Source: Hericium rajendrae (lineage: Eukaryota; Basidiomycota; Agaricomycetes; Russulales; Hericiaceae). Taken from it: DNA of 64,000 nucleotides. The notes below the pieces were generated by a model, which worked only from the letters and a program-made list of their open reading frames with translations, searched no databases and was not told the DNA's origin. Position numbers and translations under genes: made by a program. Of the stretch, positions 1-11,969 are shown one piece after another. The stretch's first letter is position 1. Each line of letters begins with the position of its first letter. The DNA lies in assembly GCA_033439255.1 (NCBI GenBank), contig CM065886.1, forward strand, positions 1,798,001 through 1,862,000, in the 5' to 3' direction.

Positions 1-63
1 GATATGAACACCTGGTAGTCAAGGAATGTGACCGAATGGAACTGACCTATAGCTCTAGACCAC

Positions 64-564
64 TCAAGCCTCAAGGTTGGTCCTGACATTTTTGAAATGC
101 AGCGCAGTTGCATCTAACTTGACATTTGTCTGAGGAAAAGAAGGAGACAGGTTGTTAGGTGTTGGTGAAGCGAAGAGAGAATCTGACATACTGAACGTGG
201 ATTGGACAGATAAGAAATAAGCGAATGCAAAGAAGAAACCTAAGACACGTACCATGAAACAAGATTTGAATCTGGTATCCAATCTGAAACTACAGACTTA
301 CCGAGAATTGGAAGTTCAGCGGAAGAGTTAGAATCGAGTCTTCCGCACCGCTGATCTTCTGCTTTGGTTAAGCGAGAACCAGGAACCTTGATGGAAAGTT
401 CCGTAGTGCTGTTTAACGGAGTTGGCAAACAGCTGAATTGGGACGTTGATCCAGTTGACAGAATCTACAGATCTCTAAAACTTTTAACAATCTTTGCTTC
501 TCCACTAACACTGTTGCTCCGTCCAATTTTTGCAGCGTGGCCTAAGCTGATTGGCAGTGCCCAT
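64..564 (-). CDS. possible small three-exon hypothetical protein
   Basis: I do not recognise this protein. On the minus strand an ATG at 564 opens a short exon that can be joined through two plausible introns (one ending in a CAATTCAG acceptor near 445, one of about 62 nt starting GTAAGT near 308 and ending TCTTAG) to a reading frame that stays open to the TGA at 64-66. The joined product is about 130 residues with a hydrophobic stretch (GFFFAFAYFLSV) in the middle followed by a Ser/Pro-rich segment. The continuous phase across both introns is the main support. The first donor (GTGTTA) is weak, and no homologue comes to mind, so this may be a fragment or a chance assembly. Confidence 0.35.
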
Positions 565-848
565 TGACATAACCCAGATCCATTTCTCAGATGGTCTGGA
601 CACCTTCGCTTTACTCACATAGAATTGCAAAGTCTATGACTATCCTGGTAACGCTCTTCACCTGTCTATCCACATGATATTTTTCTGACCGTCTACCAAT
701 CAAACAAATATGTGAAATCACCTCATCTCATTTTTTGTCCAGGTCAAACCGCCCAAATTTTCTTGCATCGCTCCTCTTCTTCCTCATTTTGTCTCCATCT
801 ATTTTCATATACACGCCTCTCTTCGTCTCCAACTTCTCTTACCGTACA

Positions 849-2703
849 ATGTCTCACTCTCTGATCCAATTTCTGGACAAGTCAGATTGTCGTAAGTCTA
901 TGTCCTTTTGCACTTCCTCATCAGGAAGGTTGACAACTTTCTGATTGACCTGACAATTTCTAACCCTACTGACAGCTCCTGATTGACCTGATCCACCTGA
1001 AAGCAATCTTAACAGGCAAATATCTGATCAAACTTTTACATTTAAGTAAAGACATTTATTGTCAGATATATAAGTTTGTAATCTCTAACTAATAGATATA
1101 ACAAAATTTCTGATATCTGAAATTTTCTAAATCTGAGAGTGTCTGATCTGAGATTTTTTTCAAATCTGGAGGTCAAATATCTGAAAATTATCTGCAACTG
1201 TCTGAGAGCATCTGATGGTGTCTGACACTGTCTGATCCATCTGACTGATATTTGACCTCCAGATTTGAAATCAGACACTCTCAGATTTTCAAAAATTTCA
1301 GATATCAAAGATTTTGATATATCTATTAGTTAGAGATTAAAAACTTATATATCTGACAATAAATGTCTTTTCTTGAATGTAAAAGTCTGATCAGATATTT
1401 GCTTCTCAAGATTGCTTTCAGGTGGATCAGGTCAATCAGAAGCTGTCAGTAGGGTTAGAAATTGTCAGGTCAATCAGAAAGTTGTCAACCTTCCTGATGG
1501 CCTCCTAGCTAACCGCAATTTGTAGAAACTCATGCTCTCAAAATCTGTGAGGATGCTGCTCAGCAATTGCCACGTCACCTTCAGCTCAAACATATGTCAG
1601 ATGTGCATCTAGCTATATTCTTGCTTATGACCTCTTTCTGAACGTTGTCTTTCTCAGATCAAATTCTTGCGTGCAAACTATGTTTCACATAAGGCCCCCG
1701 ATGGTACTGCAAAGGTTGTCTTACGGAACAGTGATCCTGAGGCGGAACTGGAAGAGGCTGTCTGGGAGATGCAGGGTGTCTTGCTTGACTATGATTTACC
1801 TCCTGTCTTGCATCGTAACCGGTACGTGTCAACTTTATCTCTCTTTTGTCTGTAATAACTTGAATGATATCATTTTAGCCTACCTGGAAAGCCTATCTGG
1901 GCCAAGCAGAGCGTGCATTTGCTAGGCTTCAGCTCACCAATCTTTGAGCAGGCTATAACGGGCATCGCTGCCATCCACCATCTCATCAATAGTGTCTATT
2001 CGGTAAACAGTCTCAGACCCTGGGTCCCTGATCAGACGGAAGATCATCCGTCTTTCGCCTTTTCCAATCGCTATGTCACTCCCCTCTCTCAATCTCAGGG
2101 TCATAGTCCTGTTCCATTTGGAGACGTCGTAGATCCCCAAGGTATCTTGCTGCAAGCTACGTCTAATGTAGGTGCTCACCTCGAAGACAACAAAGTGGAG
2201 TATTATGAGAGACAATCTGATACCTTGTACGATCTCTTGTTTTTCATCAGTTCAATGTCGCTTTAATCTGATGAGTATTTTTTTAGAACATCTAACTATG
2301 ACTACACTGCTATTGATCCAGCAGTCATACGCTCGGGTCAAATAGTTCAGCTGCAGGTATCCTTTGCTACTGTACCGCTCTGGGCAAAGAAAGGCATATA
2401 TCAAATGGTGTGCAAGCTCCGATCTATTGCTATTTTGGATCGTCAGCTTCAAGAGGCAACTTTTTTCTTTTGATCTTTACTCATCAACCTGGCTCACACG
2501 TCATTATTAGGCTTACGACATGCAAGTATATACCACACAGTTTACTAAAACTGTTTCCCCTTCCCAAGACTATGAAGAGACGCATTGGCTATTCAGTGAA
2601 GAAGGAGGAAAAGAAGGTGAAGAGCAGCAGCGTCCAAGGGGTTGATCGTGTAGAAGGATTAGAAGACACTTTTATGCAAGATACAGCATCTTCTGCTACT
2701 TAA
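849..2703 (+). CDS. hypothetical protein, 316 aa, seven exons, MITE in intron 1
   Basis: Exons read 849-891, 1526-1602, 1658-1821, 1879-2226, 2287-2455, 2511-2525 and 2569-2703. They total 951 nt, an exact multiple of three, with matching phases throughout, which strongly supports the model. Intron 5 uses a GC donor. The product resembles a multi-copy family of unnamed Agaricomycete proteins that carry a C-terminal segment like SGQIVQLQVSF and ILDRQLQEAYD; I know no function for it. The C-terminus is rich in Lys. Intron 1 holds a 581-bp fold-back MITE; without it the intron would be 53 nt, the same size as its neighbours. Exon 6 is only 15 nt. Transcription data would settle whether the gene is active. 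Confidence 0.72.
919..1499. mobile_element. fold-back MITE M1 (CATCAGG family, ~580-bp subfamily)
   Basis: The ends are CATCAGGAAGGTTGACAAC and its reverse complement, and almost the whole element folds into one long hairpin built from CTGAT-rich arms (matching segments around 1010-1140 and 1255-1390). It is almost identical to the element at 38517-39098 and to the interrupted one starting 50062. It has no coding capacity; open frames inside are palindrome artefacts. A clean 2-bp duplication is not visible here (CT left, GC right), unlike most sister copies. It lies within intron 1 of the surrounding gene, just 5' of the branch point. Confidence 0.92.
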
Positions 2704-2801
2704 CTTAGTCTTTGCTTTATATAATGCCTCTGAGTTTTGAACGCATATCCTGTTGATGTTGTAGGTTGGACGCTTTAATGGGAGAGACCATGGATTGTCA
2801 T

Positions 2802-2865
2802 CCACAAGTCACGTGACTTCACCATGGTACGGCCGTACCATGGTGAGGCATCACATGACTTGTGG
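2802..2865. repeat. 64-bp palindrome with CGGCCG core (copy 1)
   Basis: Positions 2819-2846 form a perfect 28-bp palindrome, half-site TCACCATGGTACGG, centred on CGGCCG. Flanking arms (CCACAAGTCACGTGACT and its near-complement) extend it to about 64 bp with a few mismatches. The same core recurs at 21477-21506, 47232-47257 and 56060-56085 in otherwise unrelated sequence. Its length exceeds any ordinary dimeric protein site. It could be a minimal hairpin element or a cruciform end; the function is unknown. Confidence 0.9.
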
Positions 2866-3201
2866 CTGTGTTCAATTTTCACACCGGCCATCAACTCAAG
2901 TATACTTTGTCTCTCTTTTCTTCTACAGTCTTTCCCCGCTCCGTGAAACACTACTTTGACGTTCGGCTGTTGTGTTCGCCTGAATGTATATAAAATCAAT
3001 TAAAAATCGTTTTTGGAGAGGGAATACTAGTAGCTACCGAGACACGAATTTACAAAAAGGGATGTAGAGTGGTTGGGACAGAACAAAACACGATGCCTGA
3101 AGGGCGAGAATGTCACGAAAATGACTCGATGAAACAGCTGTGACAGGAAGTGACCGCGCAGGAAATGCCGCGGGTCAGTTGTCACACTCCAATATCGCAC
3201 T

Positions 3202-5565
3202 TCACGCGTGCTCGTCATCCGAGCTGTCCTCATCGCCGTCGTCGTCGTTCCTCCTCTGCTTCGGTTTGATAGGCCGCTTTGGCTTTGCTGGTAGGTCCTT
3301 TTTTCGCGTGCCTTGCCCGATAAGCTGATCACGGAGGTTTTTCCACCTGTTTACCTCAATTTCGTGTGCGACCAGGATCTCCTGCCAGGCTGCTCGACTT
3401 GCCTCCTTCTCCGCTTTCTTGGCTGCCCGTTGCTCTTTTCGTGCTTTCTTCGCATCTTCACCTGCCTCTTGTACCTGCCTCCGACGTTCAAGCTCCTGAA
3501 TAAACTCTTCGTTTGTTAAGTGAGTCCCGCCTACGTTCAAGATGATTCGCTCCGTGTCCTTTGCTTTCTTCGTCTCCTTCTCAAAGAGAGCATGGTGTAG
3601 CTTGTCTGTGTAGATGTTCTGAATTACTAATTGTGCATTTGCAGCTTCAATAATCTCATCCCGAGCTTTAATGTGCATCTGTGCGAGCTGCAGATTTAGT
3701 GTCAATGCCTTCATACTTTGCGCGAGTTCTTCGAGCGAGTCATCCCTGGGCTTCGAAGTTTCAAGCAAACTCCAGTCAGGTTCAAGGATATTGGAGAATG
3801 AGGCCCTCTGAAGGATGGGAGGTGCAATCCGGTTCGTCGCTGTCATCTTTGGTTTGCTGACAAGAAAACTACCCGATGCTGTCTGCGACAGGTTAGCCGT
3901 CATCAGCCGAATGCGCTTGGATGGGGTATCGGCGTCTGTGGTACTCGCGCGCTTGGACGCCAATGACATTGGGGAGCTGGGCATTATGTACGTCAATGCA
4001 GGAGATGCTATGGAGCATGGGGAAGCTATATTCGGTGTATTCGGTGCTGACTGTTGTACGCGCAATGCAGGATCTATGTTCAAGTCCTCGGGCACCGGCG
4101 GTAACAATCCGATGACAGGCAGTGCATGTGTATCGGCAGAGACATCAAACGTGGTCGGTGGTGCCTTTCGAAAGGCGTTAATGATTGCCAGAACCGGGCT
4201 AGGCTGGGTAATTGGAGCAAGGCCCTTTGTCGAGGTGGCCTCGCTTGGTTTCATCTGACTCGGCGTTATAACATTTGGATTGAATGGATAGATCCCGGTC
4301 TTCTCAAAGGCAGCCTTCACGGAGCTAGGTGTAAATGCAGACAAGAATGCCTGGCCAAATACGCCGGTGAAGTCTGCCTTCGTGAATGTGCGCTTTGTGC
4401 GCTCCTCGAATTTTTTGATTTCATCACCATAGACATCCTTGATCAATGCAAAACAGACGACATTGAGTCCCTGAAGTGCGTGAGTGCAGTGTGGTGGATA
4501 GCCCAGTATCTCGATGTTATGAGATTGTGCGTATCGAAGGAGCTCGGGTGTGTAGTGAGAACTGTGCCCATCCATGAGGAGAATGCGGGTTCGACTGGTG
4601 GCCGCCTCGCGCGTGGTTGGTTCAAAGTCTTTCTGCATCCACAGAAAGCCTAATTCTGAATCTGTCCAGCCTTTCTCGCTGTGGCAAATTCTTTTCTCCC
4701 ATGAGATCATGCACGATAAATCAGATTGAAGCTAACAACTCACGATGCTTCAGAGACATTATTCTCTCTCCACTTTCCCATAAAGTTCTTGCCTTTGTAG
4801 ATAATTGTTGGTCGCAACGTCGTGCCGTTAGCACATATAGTGGTGATCACGGTGATGTTCTCCTTGTCGCCACTTCCTTGTTAATGCTGACGTTTGACGC
4901 CTTTCCGTGTAACAACACGACGCGTTCGCGTATCTGACAAAGCCACTTTCGTCCATCCCATAGATTAGCTCAGGATCTATACCCTTGTCCACGACTTCCT
5001 TCTTCACCAGTCCAAACCACGATGCGACATTTGCAGGATTAAGTGATTGTGCACGCTCTGATGCAAGAGAACAGCCCCACGTTGTCTTTAGCCGGTCTGC
5101 ATGCCTGTCGAGAAACCGTGACACCCAGTTCTTCCCAACTGGCTTCTGGTTCTCATCGGCTCATGCCTGGATGATGCTGTTTGCTACGGCTTCGATCTAA
5201 AGCCGCCGGGACATCAGTCATGTGTTGACATGTGAATATGAATAAGTTCTCACTTGATCATAGGTTTGAGGAAATCCACGGTCTGCCGACTGACAGATCC
5301 ACTCAACCATGACATGCTCTTCGGATGGGGTAAGCTTCTGCTTTGATGCATTGAAGTCTGATATTGACATGCTTCCTGGCTTCACGAGTCGGGATAGGGT
5401 GACGTGATCAACACCGTGCTCCTTTGCAATAGCTCGGCAGCTCCTCTCCGGGACGAGCTTCTCTTTTTCGGCAAGGAGGTCTTTGATGGCAGCCTGCATC
5501 CGAGCATCATTGGCCTGGTGGAGTTTGGCAGCTTTAACACGCTGAGAGTCGGCCCGCTTCGTCAT
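3202..5565 (-). pseudogene. pogo/Tigger-like DDE transposase, decayed
   Basis: The minus-strand product starts at MTKRADSQRV (ATG 5563-5565) with a helix-turn-helix region (RAIAKEHGVDHVTLSRLV) of the psq/CENP-B type. A short intron (about 5199-5252) follows, then the DDE_1 core: YGMDESG (first Asp), LLMDGHSSHYTP (second Asp), YPPHCTHALQGL, and KAAFEKTGIYPFNPNVI near the third acidic region. The C-terminus is a Lys/Arg/Glu-rich coiled-coil-like tail. The reading frame is broken: a TGA in the helix-turn-helix/DDE linker near 5165, then a frame change and a stop between the first Asp and the ENITVITTICANGT segment near 4900. It is therefore a non-functional relic. Element ends with a TA duplication were not located. 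Confidence 0.88.
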
Positions 5566-5804
5566 TTGGGTATATGGTAGATTACTAGTATGGGTATAGA
5601 AATATAGGTGTAGATTAGGATAATGCGAAAGGACAGTTGTGGATGAGCGCAGCTGAGTTATCACTCAGTGACAAGAGAACCTTTAGTCTCTGGAAACTTC
5701 ATCAGGAGAGATGGATCAGAGAAAATATTTGACCAGCTGAGAACTACAATTTATGCTCTATATATCTATAAGTACTTTGCTTCAGTATACCAGTTACTTG
5801 ACTG

Positions 5805-8800
5805 CTACACCTCCAACTCATCCCAATATGCATTTCTTGCCTCTCTTCCCCTTCTAGCCTCAGCATGCAGTCTGGCTGCTTTCACACTCTTTTCAGTTTT
5901 GGTTGCATGTGTCCCCCAACTCTCTCCACCTCTGTCATCATCTCCTCCTCCATCTGGTGCCTTAGCTGCAGCTATACCCTTGTCAAAGTCACTTTGGAAT
6001 GGCATAACAGTGCCATGCATCTTGGTGGCATCCCAATACCTAAATAATTTATGTCAACATAGACTTGAATATAAAATGTAGATTTGCTTACCATACAGAT
6101 CCAGTCAGGGTATGGAAATAAACTCCATACTCGGTATAAGCAAAGTCGAATCCATCTCCTTGCAAGTCCTTGGACTTCTTGATCTGGCTGCAAACAGACC
6201 AACCTTCATCTCTATCAGGATGTTGAGGGGCCACATAACTTCTGCAGTAGTATGTATTGACTCCAGTTGAACCTAGCCTGTTGAGTTCAGCTTCCTCATT
6301 GTCACCCATCAAGTCCTTTCTGGCAATGAGGCCTTCTGGTCCAAGACTTTGAATCAAAATCTCAACATCCTAAAATGTCAAGTATAATATCAGATTTAAC
6401 AATCACTGCTAATTTGTAAACTCATACCTCAGCATGGTCAAATAAAATATCAATATCTTCAACAGTTGTTGCCTTCATGCTATGATATTCAAGATAACCA
6501 TCTCCTTTGGTACCTCCTGCTGGTTGTCTAGATTCCTTGGCTATCATCTTGCCACATCAGGAACCTTCAAAACTTTCTGATGGATCCTGCAGAGTCTGAT
6601 CAACTGCAAGACCTGATTCAGCTGCAGGCTCTAATTAGAGGACAATTTCTGATCAGAGATTTTATATTTTGAAGTTAATAACTATTGGCAGATATAGTAG
6701 TCATCCAACTCTAATCATTAGATGCAACAAAGTTTTCAATATCTAAAATTTATATGAATCTGATCAGTTCTGATCAGTCTGCAAGCATTCTGCATTGATA
6801 CTTTTTTGAATCTTAAGGTCAAATATTCTGCAGCTAGCTGAGAGTAGCTGATGCTGTCTGAGAGTGTCTGATGTGTCTGATGCAACTGCTGCAGATCATG
6901 CAGACACTGTCAGATGCCTCGCAGGTCAAACAGAAAGTTTTGAAGGTTCCTGATGCATATGCCCATTGCTGAAATTGCAACCCTCTGTTGAGTTTAGGAT
7001 TACTGGATGCAAAGACCTTCCTCAGATGTTGTCGAGCCTTTTCTAGGAGTGAAGTTTCTATAGCAAAGAATTTCAAACCTCCAACCTATTTATATGTAAG
7101 TTAAATAACAATGACTCATATATAAAAATTCTGCTTACCATCTTGTTTCCACTCTCCTGAGATATGTCTTCAACCATTAACTGCACAACATCTCTAGAGC
7201 ATCTGTTCCAAACTTCCGGTCTATGCTGAATCTTCTTCAATCCCAATTCCTGAGGTGTATAGTACTTGATGTCTTCCTCTTTCATTGTCTGTAATGCATA
7301 TTACTCTTGTTGTTAAATGAAAGAATAAAAATGACCATGCCTTAGGCACCATCCTCTCACCAGGAGGAGCACAAGTAATGACAGCATTCTTAAGATGCTC
7401 AACATCCATTTTTTGGACAGGAAGCTTCCAGATACACTTGTCCTCTGGATTGGAGAGATGAGCACATTTATGACAATCAAATTGTTAGGATCATCTTCAG
7501 TCATAAGTTGAGAAGACTGTCCAGGATCTTGATTGGTAGGTGGGGGTCTTTTGAAGGCATGCTGGTTTGCAACTTTAGCCAATTTTCTGAGCTTTAGAGT
7601 CCGATAGAATATACGCTGTAGCCTTTCATCCTTTATCACTTTGTTAAACTTTTTTCTCCTTGTTGGATGAGATAATCGTATAAGTCTTTGAGTCGCCACT
7701 GGAAAGCCTACAATCATTTTATGAGAACTAAATAATTTACAATGTTAAAATGTACTCACATTTATTCCAGCAAGACGATGCAATCCATGTCCTAACCATT
7801 GTTCCCAAGCCAGCTTGAAGTTTTCAAGATTCACCAGAAAAAACACAGAGCTGGGTTGAGAATGATGAGGAATGAGCTGCGGATAATTATTGAATGCCAT
7901 CAGCAGCCTTTTATACATCTCAGGGGGTTTTTCTCCAACATCACGATCTTTGATGTCCTACATTTTATCCTTTTATCAATTGTTCTTCATTTTAAAACAT
8001 ATCACATACCTTGATTTGAGGCACTGCCTTTGGAATATCAAAAACATGTGGAGGTGTCCAACTCTGCTGGATGACTGCTATAAACTGAGTCCAGCGATGA
8101 AATCTAAATGATGAAGCCACATCTGTATTTTTAAGAAGGGGAAATGTAGTTGGATCTGTGATGTTCTTGAAGACTACGTGAAGATTTGACTTCTATATTC
8201 AGAAAATAAGTATCATTATAAATACATATTTTATCAAAACAAATACCTTGACAGCTTTTCTCCATGCATTGTCATTGAATACAGAAGGAATCACAACTCG
8301 CATCTGTCTTAATGTCTCCACAGCATCAATTTGGAACTTGTCTACTGTGATTGTATCAACAGTGTTCTAAGATAATTGACTTGTAAATAGTTTTCACAGA
8401 ATGTTTAAATTTTTTTTTACATACATCAGCCCTGAAGAATTTTATTAAACTTGTGGCCCATGTCTTGCAAGCTTGTTCTTTGTTGACATCTGACTGCCCC
8501 AAGAAATGTTGGAGAAGTTGACGATTGTCAGGTTGAAGTGTGAACTTTTCAATGTTCAGGATCTCGGTGTCCTTGCGCTTGCATTTCTTCACAGCAGAGT
8601 CTGCCTTTGCCTTGATGGCTATTTTCACAATATTAGTTCAAACTCATTTAAACATACAAGGCATACCTGTAAGATGTTCTGCATATTCAGGTTCTAAATA
8701 ACTCTCTTCATATGCTTGCTGATCCTCAGGAGATTGGAAGGATGCTCCATCCAATTCAGATGTAGTAAGGCTGATTTTCTGCAGTATGGATGCCTATACA

Positions 8801-9254
8801 ATGACTCAGATTTATGTGCTTCAGCTTGGATGAACACAACTCACCCTAGTAGTTTGGAAGAAATCTTGCCACTGCTGCAAGTAGGCCAAATTGGTCTCTC
8901 GACCTTGGTGCTTTACAATCCACATGCTACTCAGACACATTGACACTGCATCAGCCTGATTGCTGATAGAGCAGCCAGTTGTCCAAGTTAGATACTGTAG
9001 AGCTTGAGTGATCTAAATTCTCAGATTATTGATCAACACACAAAATTACAATAATTGTTACTTACCCAGATGGAATCATCCACAAGGAGAGCAATCACAG
9101 ACTCTGTCAGTCTTTCACTCATGTCTCCTCCTGGTGATATAGGCAATGAAGGGTCAGAGAGAACAACCCCTAACCCTGGATCTTGCAGCCACTCATGTAT
9201 ATATGGATGTTCCCGGACGTTCCACAGCTCATGTAGAAATGGTTCTAAGTCCAT
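5805..9254 (-). CDS. 2OG-Fe(II) oxygenase-like protein (TET/JBP-type signature), many exons, MITE in exon
   Basis: About 12 exons can be chained on the minus strand from ATG 9252-9254 to TAG 5805-5807 with GT-AG introns of about 50-60 nt (one GC-AG candidate near 7340), giving roughly 770 residues. The C-terminal part contains YYCRSYVAPQHPDRDEGW (an HxD motif), then FDFAYTEYGVYFHTLTGSVW and, across an intron, YWDATKMHGTVMP, where the His can complete a facial triad. This pattern resembles the TET/JBP-like oxygenases that expanded with transposons in basidiomycetes; that assignment is inference. A Cys/His cluster (CHKCAHL...DKC) lies near 7470 but in a shifted frame, so there is a frameshift or an unseen intron there. 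A 401-bp MITE interrupts the codons between QQWAY and GKMIAK. The MITE is non-coding, so the gene is dead unless it is spliced out. Confidence 0.55.
6555..6955. mobile_element. fold-back MITE M2 (CATCAGG family, 401-bp subfamily)
   Basis: Ends CATCAGGAACCTTCAAAAC and its reverse complement, flanked by a CA duplication (6553-6554 and 6956-6957). Removing one CA plus the element restores an uninterrupted reading frame of the host gene on the minus strand (QQWAY-GKMIAKES). Same length and near-identical sequence to the element at 44858-45258. Non-coding, long hairpin. Confidence 0.93.
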
Positions 9255-10854
9255 GGTAGTTGTAAAGTAAGATGTAAATGAAAAGGACAAGTTCCAGAGG
9301 TGAAGAGATGACACAAGCTGCAAGAGAGGGACTGCTCTCGGTATCTGATCGTTCAGAGTCGTCTTGTGGGAAAGACGCCACTTCACGGTCACATGACCGA
9401 CGCGTCAGTTTGGTTGAAAAGCCAGCGGTAAACTCTCGCTTCCTCATGAGCTTTACATCCCGCATGCACAGCGCAATGTCATGCTGGCTGAAAGGCTCGA
9501 CGGGTATCGCCAAGTCATCCGCTGAGAGGTTGACGGTTTGGAACCAGGAGGTACCCGACCCAGCGACTCACCTTGGTCATCTCGTACGTACTTTTCTTTT
9601 CTTTTTTAATTCAATTTTCGAGCCATGAGGCAAAGTGGTCATGCTTTGATCGACTTCAAGCGGTCATGGCTTGTTCTCTAATGCTCGACATCTGCCTTAC
9701 GACGTACCTGCGAGTTGACCAGTCCTGATTACTAGGACTAAATGTGCGTATCTCTTGCTTGTTCATTTCAGCTTAGTTGACATCATATAGGTGCTGACAA
9801 CCCAACTCCCCATCGGCATCTCTCCCAACGTATCTGCACTAAATGCTTGTGCTGAGCTCTGAGGCTATTGAAGTCCAAGAGGCAGCCATTGAAGGATACA
9901 GATTGGAGGGCACTGAGTCTGTTTTTGTGAGTCATTGCATACATCTGCTGCATCGTTGTCATTGATTTCGGGCAGGACATTTCTGTCCACCTTTCTTGAT
10001 AACAAGTTCGTACCCACCGTACACCATCCGCACGGCCGACGACACTCACCACGCCATGTCCACGATCTAATAGCACTGTCGACATGCTCATTGTGCAGTC
10101 ACGACATCACACCGTCCTAATGCATGGTCACGACATAGCATGCATAGCCCGACGTTAACGATCTGACCCCCATTCTCCCTCGATGGCCCGCTCCTGATGG
10201 CAGCTGCATGGACACGGCTTCGAACCGATATGTTGCTCTGCAGCATGCATACGTCCCTCGAAACTGGCTTTCCGCAACCTCAATATTGGGCTTCCCAGGA
10301 CGTGCGGTCCTGAGTCTGCAGACCTTACAGGTGTTAGACCGTTCGAGCTGGTGCAATGGGAGGAAGGGCATTTTGGGTGGAAAAGGCATGATAGGATGGA
10401 TGGTCTGGAGAGCGTGCAGCCATTGGAGTCAAGTTCGCTGGTGCGTTCCTTCTGTTATTATTAAGTTCTTTTTTGAATGACTTCAACCGACTTTGCAGAT
10501 GCAGACTTCTCCTTTGTCCTCGAAGAGCTGCGGCATGAACACCCATTACGATTTTGAAGGAAGCCTGAGGAGTTGCGTGCAGAATTAACCACATGCGCAC
10601 GCACGGGCCCATCGTGTGCACGATCTCAACGGCATCCTGTTGTCTCACTATTATCTATCACCCTCACAACGCCGTCTGTGGCTCCTGCCCAGGTAGACCA
10701 TCTACACATGCACGCTGCTGTTGGCACTCACGCACGGCTATCAGGCAGCGATGAATCTCATCGACATGTTCGACTCCTTAAGAGCTTCCAAGGTGAGCTT
10801 TCTCGTAGCTCACGAGGTTCTTTACCGACCATAGGTCTAGGTTTATAATACTAT
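9255..10854. other. no confident gene
   Basis: The first few hundred bases should hold the promoter of the minus-strand oxygenase gene. The rest has only short overlapping frames. One stretch at about 10710-10791 reads LLLALTHGYQAAMNLIDMFDSLRASK followed by a GTGAGC donor and could be a captured exon, but I do not recognise it. Confidence 0.4.
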
Positions 10855-11166
10855 CATCAGCAAACCTTTCCATTTACTTGTTGATCTGGTTTGTCTTTTT
10901 TTGATCTGGTTGATCTGGTTTTGATCTGGTTTTTTTCTGAAATTTTTTAAAAGCAGTTTGAGTGATTTTGAATATGTACATCATAGATAAAAAAGATGCA
11001 ATATTATAATAACAGATATTAGAAACCTCAAATTGCATATTTAAAAAATTTCCAGATGAAAACCAGATCAATCAGATGAAAACCAGATCAACCAGATGAA
11101 AACCAGATCAACCAGATCAAAAAAAGGCAAACCAGATCAACAAGTAAATGGAAAGGTTTGCTGATG
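10855..11166. mobile_element. fold-back MITE M3 (CATCAGC variant)
   Basis: Ends CATCAGCAAACCTTTCC and its reverse complement, flanked by an AT duplication (10853-10854, 11167-11168). The interior is a hairpin of repeated GATCTGGTT / AACCAGATC units, unlike the CTGAT arms of the other MITEs, so only the terminal CATCAG hexamer, the 2-bp duplication and the fold-back layout are shared. Confidence 0.85.
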
Positions 11167-11272
11167 ATCTCGGATCAGTTGTTAACAGCCATAGCACTAT
11201 GAAACCAGGACTCGCCTGCGAGGACCCGGCTATGTAGAATTCACATTTTTGAGATGAGTCCATTTCAAGTAC

Positions 11273-11460
11273 GTTCAAATCACTACTCGTACTGGTCAGA
11301 TGCGCAAGGTCGAGCATATTTGTCATGAAATCTACTTCCTCCAATCCGGACAAGGTCATGAACTTCCTCGAGCAGGCCAAAGTTTCCGAACAGGGGCCCC
11401 TAATCATTGTCTGCGACTGCTTCGACTTTGACTGCTCCCTGGCTGTCAATGGATGGATGT
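11273..11460 (+). pseudogene. clathrin heavy chain fragment
   Basis: Reading plus, the frame TTRTGQMRKVEHICHE shifts after about 11325 to SSNPDKVMNFLEQAKVSEQ and GPLIIVCDCFDFD. These are the neighbouring blocks of clathrin heavy chain (family pattern: TGQ-KEVE-ICRES, then KNFL-EAKL-DQ-PLIIVCDRFDF). The frameshift and the lack of flanking homologous sequence show a short broken relic. It sits just downstream of MITE M3 and upstream of an RPB1 relic, so the stretch collects fragments of conserved host genes. Confidence 0.8.
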
Positions 11461-11650
11461 GGAATGCCGATCCTCCTTTTACCGCTTCGTTCTTTTCAAT
11501 CCTCAATCTTCACTGCACAAAATGAGTATGATGAGCCATCACGTTCGTCTAATGCCCAACTCCAGTATGTCCTGTCAACGCTTCTTTCTTGGCGCATCCT
11601 GACATATCCTTTTTTCATTCAGCCTTACCTCTGAATCTATCTGTGTAAGT

Positions 11651-11775
11651 AACAGGGAAAGATGTTTTCATAGTCTTGAGCTACAATTTTCTTCAGAACC
11701 CTTCCGTACAATGCCGACTTAACAGGGAAAGATGTTTTCATAGTCTTGAGCTACAATTTTCTTCAGAACCCTTCC
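11651..11775. repeat. tandem duplication, 55-bp identical units, 70-bp period
   Basis: The segment beginning AACAGGGAAAGATGTTTTCA at 11651-11705 is repeated exactly at 11721-11775, separated by 15 bp. No coding role is apparent. Confidence 0.95.
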
Positions 11776-11969
11776 AAGATTATGGAGATGAGATGAACCT
11801 GCAGTAAGTCCTTTTACAATTCACGAAAGAAAATATATCTCACTCCTGTCGAAGTGTTCCTCAAAGCGAAGAAACTCGCGCAGAGATAAGCCAGATAGCA
11901 TGGGTGCCACGGCAGGTCAGCGTTATATCTTAACATTATTGTCAGATGAGGCCTTATCGCGAATTTTAG

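Noticed and set aside
1042-1308. ORFs inside the fold-back MITEs (also 38725-38907, 50253-50483)
   Set aside because: They are open because of the palindromic CTGAT-rich arms and recur only as part of the MITE.
5699-5720. CATCAGGAG near 5699 as another MITE end
   Set aside because: No inverted partner or family-specific sequence follows; likely chance.
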